Positions 4,922-7,274 of a stretch of DNA of 7,274 bases are shown here, piece by piece. Both the position numbers and the translations under genes were made by a program. The DNA is from Thermococcus sp. GTDB lineage: Archaea; Methanobacteriota_B; Thermococci; Thermococcales; Thermococcaceae. Under the pieces are notes generated by a model. The model had not been told where the DNA came from and made no database searches. It saw only the letters and a program-made list of their open reading frames with translations. The stretch lies in the NCBI GenBank assembly GCA_027001105.1, contig JALTMZ010000020.1, positions 1 to 7,274 of the forward strand. The letters are read 5' to 3'. Each line of letters begins with the position of its first letter. Within the stretch, counting starts at the first letter, position 1.

Positions 4922-5626
4922 TTACAACCTCTTTAAATATTCAAGAAACTTCCACATACTTCCAAAAGATTTTTCTTCCCCTGCTTTGTATAGCTCAATA
5001 ATGCCTTCTGGCTTAAAGCGTAGCCCAAAGTCGTACTCCCCCTTCTTGAGTTTTTGCAGAAAGACTTCTTTTGGTTTTGGTGGTAGATAGCTTGTCATCA
5101 TGTCATTTATCAAATCTGCCTCGAACCCGAAGTGTTCATTGAATCTTGGGAACAAAAGCACTGCTGGGGTATTCATGCAGTCCACAAGGGCTTTTCCCTC
5201 AACTCTAAAGTTGTGATGCTTGAATATTTCATGCAGAAAGTCATCAAGGGCATTTGGATAATACACAGTTGCTCCTATATCATTTGGAGGAGCCTCGATG
5301 AAGTTCTTACTTTCAACTATTGCTTTAATTTCATCAACGTCAAGCCCGCTAACTTCAACCCGTACCCCCCCGTGGTAATAGACGTATGCCAATGGAAGTC
5401 CCTTCCTGTGAGCAAAATCCTTTAGTGCAATCAACGGGATAAGCCTAACATCCATAATCGTTGAGCCAGTGCTTACGATACCAACAACAAGTGCTCTTTT
5501 TCCATACCTTGATATTGCCCTTCCATCCCTTCCCACTATTATGGTTCCTTGGGCAACAGTCCCGATTGCTCTACCGAGCAAAGCTAACTCTTCAGGATTA
5601 AATTTTTCCGAACGATAAATCTCCAT
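4922..5626 (-). CDS. Degenerate phosphohexomutase-like protein (probable pseudoenzyme)
   Basis: These 234 residues align by eye with domains I and II of the phosphomannomutase/phosphoglucomutase superfamily. Matching parts are IIVGRDGRAISRYGKRALVV (29-48, the GRD motif), VGIVSTGSTIMDV (48-60), IGATVYYPNALDDFL and GKALVDCMNT (144-153, start of domain II). Two catalytic elements are absent: the phosphoserine loop TASHNP, replaced near 81-91 by YVYYHGGVRVE, and the metal loop DGDADR, replaced at 204-208 by FKPEG. Domains III and IV are missing; the family usually has about 450 residues. It is therefore unlikely to be an active mutase. ATG 5626 is the start because the Shine-Dalgarno GAGGTG (5638-5633), which overlaps the preceding stop codon, lies six bases before it. 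It is translationally coupled to the nucleotidyltransferase, which suggests a partner or regulatory subunit. Confidence 0.8.
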   Translation of the reverse strand: MEIYRSEKFNPEELALLGRAIGTVAQGTIIVGRDGRAISRYGKRALVVGIVSTGSTIMDVRLIPLIALKDFAHRKGLPLAYVYYHGGVRVEVSGLDVDEIKAIVESKNFIEAPPNDIGATVYYPNALDDFLHEIFKHHNFRVEGKALVDCMNTPAVLLFPRFNEHFGFEADLINDMMTSYLPPKPKEVFLQKLKKGEYDFGLRFKPEGIIELYKAGEEKSFGSMWKFLEYLKRL

Positions 5627-5639
5627 TTGTACCACCTCA
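5624..5639 (-). promoter_or_regulatory. Shine-Dalgarno overlapping a stop codon (translational coupling)
   Basis: On the minus strand, the nucleotidyltransferase stop TGA (5639-5637) is part of TGAGGTGG, which serves as the ribosome site for ATG 5626. Ribosomes ending the first gene are placed to start the second, implying matched production of the two proteins. Confidence 0.7.
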
Positions 5640-6722
5640 ATCTGGCAGGATTATGCTTTCTTTTCCAATTCTTGACTCAACCCAAATCTTGACATTCGCA
5701 CCAACTTTGCTGAACTCTTCGATTACGGTATTATCACCAATAACGCTTCCTGCCTCTATTTCAACACCTTTACCTATGTACACATTTTCCCCGATTATCG
5801 CCTCCCTTATCTCGGCGCCTTCTTCGATCGTAACATTTGAGAATATTACTGAACGTTCTATTTTAACATTTCTGCCAATTTCGACGTTATCCCCCAACAC
5901 GGCAAAACCCCTGACTTCGAATTTCCTAAGTTTGCATCTTTTCCCAGTGACTATAGCCCCTCCATATTCCAAGTTTCCTTTTAATGTGTCCACTCTAATC
6001 TCTGGCAATCTTAGCTTTCCGAGGAAAACATCTTCTGTTGCCTGAAGATAGCTTGATGGTCTCCCCACATCGTTCCAGTATTCTTTAAAGGGAAATCCAA
6101 AGAGAGGCAAATTTTCTTCAAGCATTTTTGGGAATAGATGAAGTGAATAGTCGAAATTAGTTTTTGGAGGAATTAAATCAAAGACTTCTGGTTCAAATAC
6201 ATAAATTCCAGCATTAACAAGGTTGCTGAATGCTTCCTCTGGCTTGGGTTTCTCTTTAAAGCGAATTATCCTATTTTCGTTATCAACAATTGCAATGCCG
6301 TATTGAGTTGGATCTTCTACTTCGCTAAGAGCTATTGTTGCCAGTGCCTTTTTCTTCTTATGATACTCATAGAGTGCCTTTATGTCAAGATTCGTTAGTA
6401 CATCGCTTGATGCAACTATGAAGGTGTCCTCAATTTTGTCCACTACTTTTTTTGTGGCTCCAGCAGTTCCGAGTTTTATGTTCTCCCCATTAGAATAATG
6501 GATTTCAACGCCAAATTCACTACCATCTCCGAAGTAATCCATTATCCTTTCTTTTAAGTATCCAACAAGGACAAAGATTTCATCAACACCAGCGTCTATA
6601 AGGCTCCTAAGTATGTACTCCATCAGTGGTTTATTGAAAAACGGTATCATCGGCTTTGGTCTGTAAACGGTGAGCGGTAACAAACGCGTTCCTTTGCCTC
6701 CTGCCATTATTACTGCTTGCAT
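5637..6722 (-). CDS. Sugar-1-phosphate nucleotidyltransferase, mannose-1-phosphate guanylyltransferase type
   Basis: This 361-residue enzyme activates a sugar 1-phosphate with an NTP, most likely mannose 1-phosphate with GTP to GDP-mannose, for glycan, glycolipid or compatible-solute synthesis. The nucleotidyltransferase domain (about 1-235) shows the signature AGGKGTRLLPLT (7-18) with RPKPMIP (21-27), LGTAGA (84-89), Asp107 in VASSDVL (likely metal ligand), FKEKP (155-159), NAGIY (170-174) and WNDVGRP (216-222, Asp218 likely metal ligand). The C-terminal part (about 250-361) is a left-handed beta-helix of hexapeptide repeats, for example VLGDNVEIGRNVKIERSVIF. Base and sugar specificity cannot be read from sequence, so a UTP- or dTTP-using relative remains possible. 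ATG 6722 is chosen because AGGTG (6733-6729) lies six bases before it; the in-frame GTG at 6731 overlaps that site. It is first gene of a two-gene operon. Confidence 0.9.
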   Translation of the reverse strand: MQAVIMAGGKGTRLLPLTVYRPKPMIPFFNKPLMEYILRSLIDAGVDEIFVLVGYLKERIMDYFGDGSEFGVEIHYSNGENIKLGTAGATKKVVDKIEDTFIVASSDVLTNLDIKALYEYHKKKKALATIALSEVEDPTQYGIAIVDNENRIIRFKEKPKPEEAFSNLVNAGIYVFEPEVFDLIPPKTNFDYSLHLFPKMLEENLPLFGFPFKEYWNDVGRPSSYLQATEDVFLGKLRLPEIRVDTLKGNLEYGGAIVTGKRCKLRKFEVRGFAVLGDNVEIGRNVKIERSVIFSNVTIEEGAEIREAIIGENVYIGKGVEIEAGSVIGDNTVIEEFSKVGANVKIWVESRIGKESIILPD

Positions 6723-6755
6723 ATCTAACACCTAAGAGTTAGTTAAGTAGGGAGA

Positions 6756-6766
6756 TATTTAATATA
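6756..6766 (-). promoter_or_regulatory. TATA box of the sugar nucleotide operon
   Basis: On the minus strand, TATATTAAATA (6766-6756) follows an A-rich BRE-like stretch. It predicts a start near 6735, giving a leader of about 13 nt that carries the AGGTG Shine-Dalgarno (6733-6729). Confidence 0.65.
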
Positions 6767-6782
6767 CTTTTTGCTACATTCC

Positions 6783-6850
6783 TTATAAATCAGAAGCTTT
6801 TATGGAAAACCTGGACTCATAAGGAAAAAGCTTGTGTGAAACTTTTTAAG
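6783..6850 (+). promoter_or_regulatory. Candidate promoter region of the PEP carboxykinase gene
   Basis: There are two TATA-like boxes. TTATAAAT (6783-6790) would give a leader of about 70 nt. TTTTTAAG (6843-6850) would start near 6872 and leave a leader of about 10 nt with the Shine-Dalgarno GGTGAT (6872-6877) four bases before ATG 6882. Between them lies an inverted repeat, AAGCTTTT (6794-6801) and AAAAGCTT (6826-6833), which could be a regulator site. I found no TATCAC-N5-GTGATA motif of the Thermococcales glycolytic regulator here. Confidence 0.45.
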
Positions 6851-6881
6851 ATACTCATTTAAACTTATGATGGTGATATTA

Positions 6882-7274
6882 ATGGAGATCACACCCATTG
6901 AATATCTGGAAGAAAGACTTGAGCCAGAGCAGTTTAAGAAAATTGCCGCGATAAATAACCCTGAACTCCACGAGTTTCTCGCAAAATACATAAAGCTTCT
7001 CAACCCTTCAAAAATCTTTGTTGCCACAGATTCTCCTGAAGATGAAGAATATATACGAAAAAAGGCAATTGAATATGGAGAGGAGAAGCCATTAGCGACT
7101 CCGGGGCATACAGTGCACTTTGACAACTATTACGATCAAGCGAGAGATAAAGCGAATACAAAAATCCTTGTTCCAAGGGGCGTTGATTTAGGACCATTCA
7201 TCAATACTAAGGATAGAGAAGAGGGTCTCAGAGAAATTCACGAACTTATGAAGGACATAATGGCTGGAAAGGAG
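6882..7274 (+). CDS. pckG: Phosphoenolpyruvate carboxykinase (GTP), N-terminal part
   Basis: The first 131 codons are present and the frame is open at the window edge. The product begins MEITPIEYLEERLEPEQFKK and contains the N-terminal PEPCK-GTP features NPSKIFVATDSPEDEEYIR, an ATPGHTVHFDNYYDQARD segment, ILVPRGVDLGPFINTKDREEGL and an acidic helix. The full family protein is about 600-620 residues; the GTP- and metal-binding catalytic parts lie beyond the window. It converts oxaloacetate and GTP to phosphoenolpyruvate, CO2 and GDP. In Thermococcales it links C4 acids to gluconeogenesis and can also act anaplerotically. ATG 6882 is preferred because of GGTGAT at 6872-6877. In-frame ATG codons at 6867 and 6870 would add MMVIL and leave that site inside the gene. 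It is transcribed divergently from the sugar nucleotide operon. Confidence 0.93.
   Translation, partial: MEITPIEYLEERLEPEQFKKIAAINNPELHEFLAKYIKLLNPSKIFVATDSPEDEEYIRKKAIEYGEEKPLATPGHTVHFDNYYDQARDKANTKILVPRGVDLGPFINTKDREEGLREIHELMKDIMAGKE

Noticed and set aside
6802..6822. Six-codon frame MENLDS in the pckG leader
   Set aside because: It has no ribosome site, lies upstream of the more likely pckG promoter, and shows no leader-peptide features.
6862..6878. Possible TATCAC-N5-GTGATA regulator motif before pckG
   Set aside because: Only the right half (GTGATA, 6873-6878) is present; the left half does not match.

Overview
The window is chromosomal DNA from a hyperthermophilic euryarchaeon of the order Thermococcales, most likely a low-GC Thermococcus or a close relative (inferred from gene content and style, not from a database search). 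The indicators are a 67-residue HTk/Hpf-type archaeal histone, archaeal DnaG, GTP-type PEP carboxykinase, AT-rich codon choice (AGA/AGG, ATA), TATA boxes about 26 bases before starts, and Shine-Dalgarno sites complementary to an archaeal 16S tail (GGAGGTGATC).

Layout. Positions 1-178 hold the 5' end of an unrecognised minus-strand reading frame that runs off the window. Positions 179-538 show no convincing gene, apart from a 24-base near-palindrome. A plus-strand block follows: the histone gene (606-809), a B12-binding-domain radical SAM protein (890-2164), a small Toprim protein of the UPF0292 type (2243-2620) and the primase-like protein DnaG (2643 or 2721 to 4022). The last two look like one operon. 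A minus-strand block follows: thymidylate kinase (4185-4814), a degenerate phosphohexomutase-like protein (4922-5626) and a mannose-1-phosphate guanylyltransferase-like sugar nucleotidyltransferase (5637-6722). The last two are tightly coupled. At the right edge a plus-strand GTP-dependent PEP carboxykinase gene starts (6882 onward) and is cut by the window end.

The most interesting content is not protein-coding. The 162-base gap between dnaG and tmk carries two divergent C/D box guide RNAs, one on the minus strand (4037-4099) and one on the plus strand (4131-4187). Each has C, D', C' and D boxes, two guides of exactly 12 nt and a terminal stem. The two start points are about 31 bases apart, and each has a TATA-like box about 25 bases upstream inside the shared spacer. 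By comparison with remembered 23S rRNA sequence, one guide of each RNA can pair with the same rRNA neighbourhood (helices 68-69). These would be a co-located pair of ribosome-modification guides.

The second notable item is the phosphohexomutase-like protein. It keeps recognisable domain I/II scaffolding but has lost both the phosphoserine loop and the metal-binding DGDADR loop. It is translationally coupled to the nucleotidyltransferase, which suggests a pseudoenzyme partner rather than a mutase.

The rest is core metabolism and information processing: chromatin (histone), RNA/DNA handling (DnaG, Toprim protein), dTTP synthesis (Tmk), sugar nucleotide supply and gluconeogenesis (PckG). No CRISPR array, tRNA, rRNA or intact mobile element is visible.
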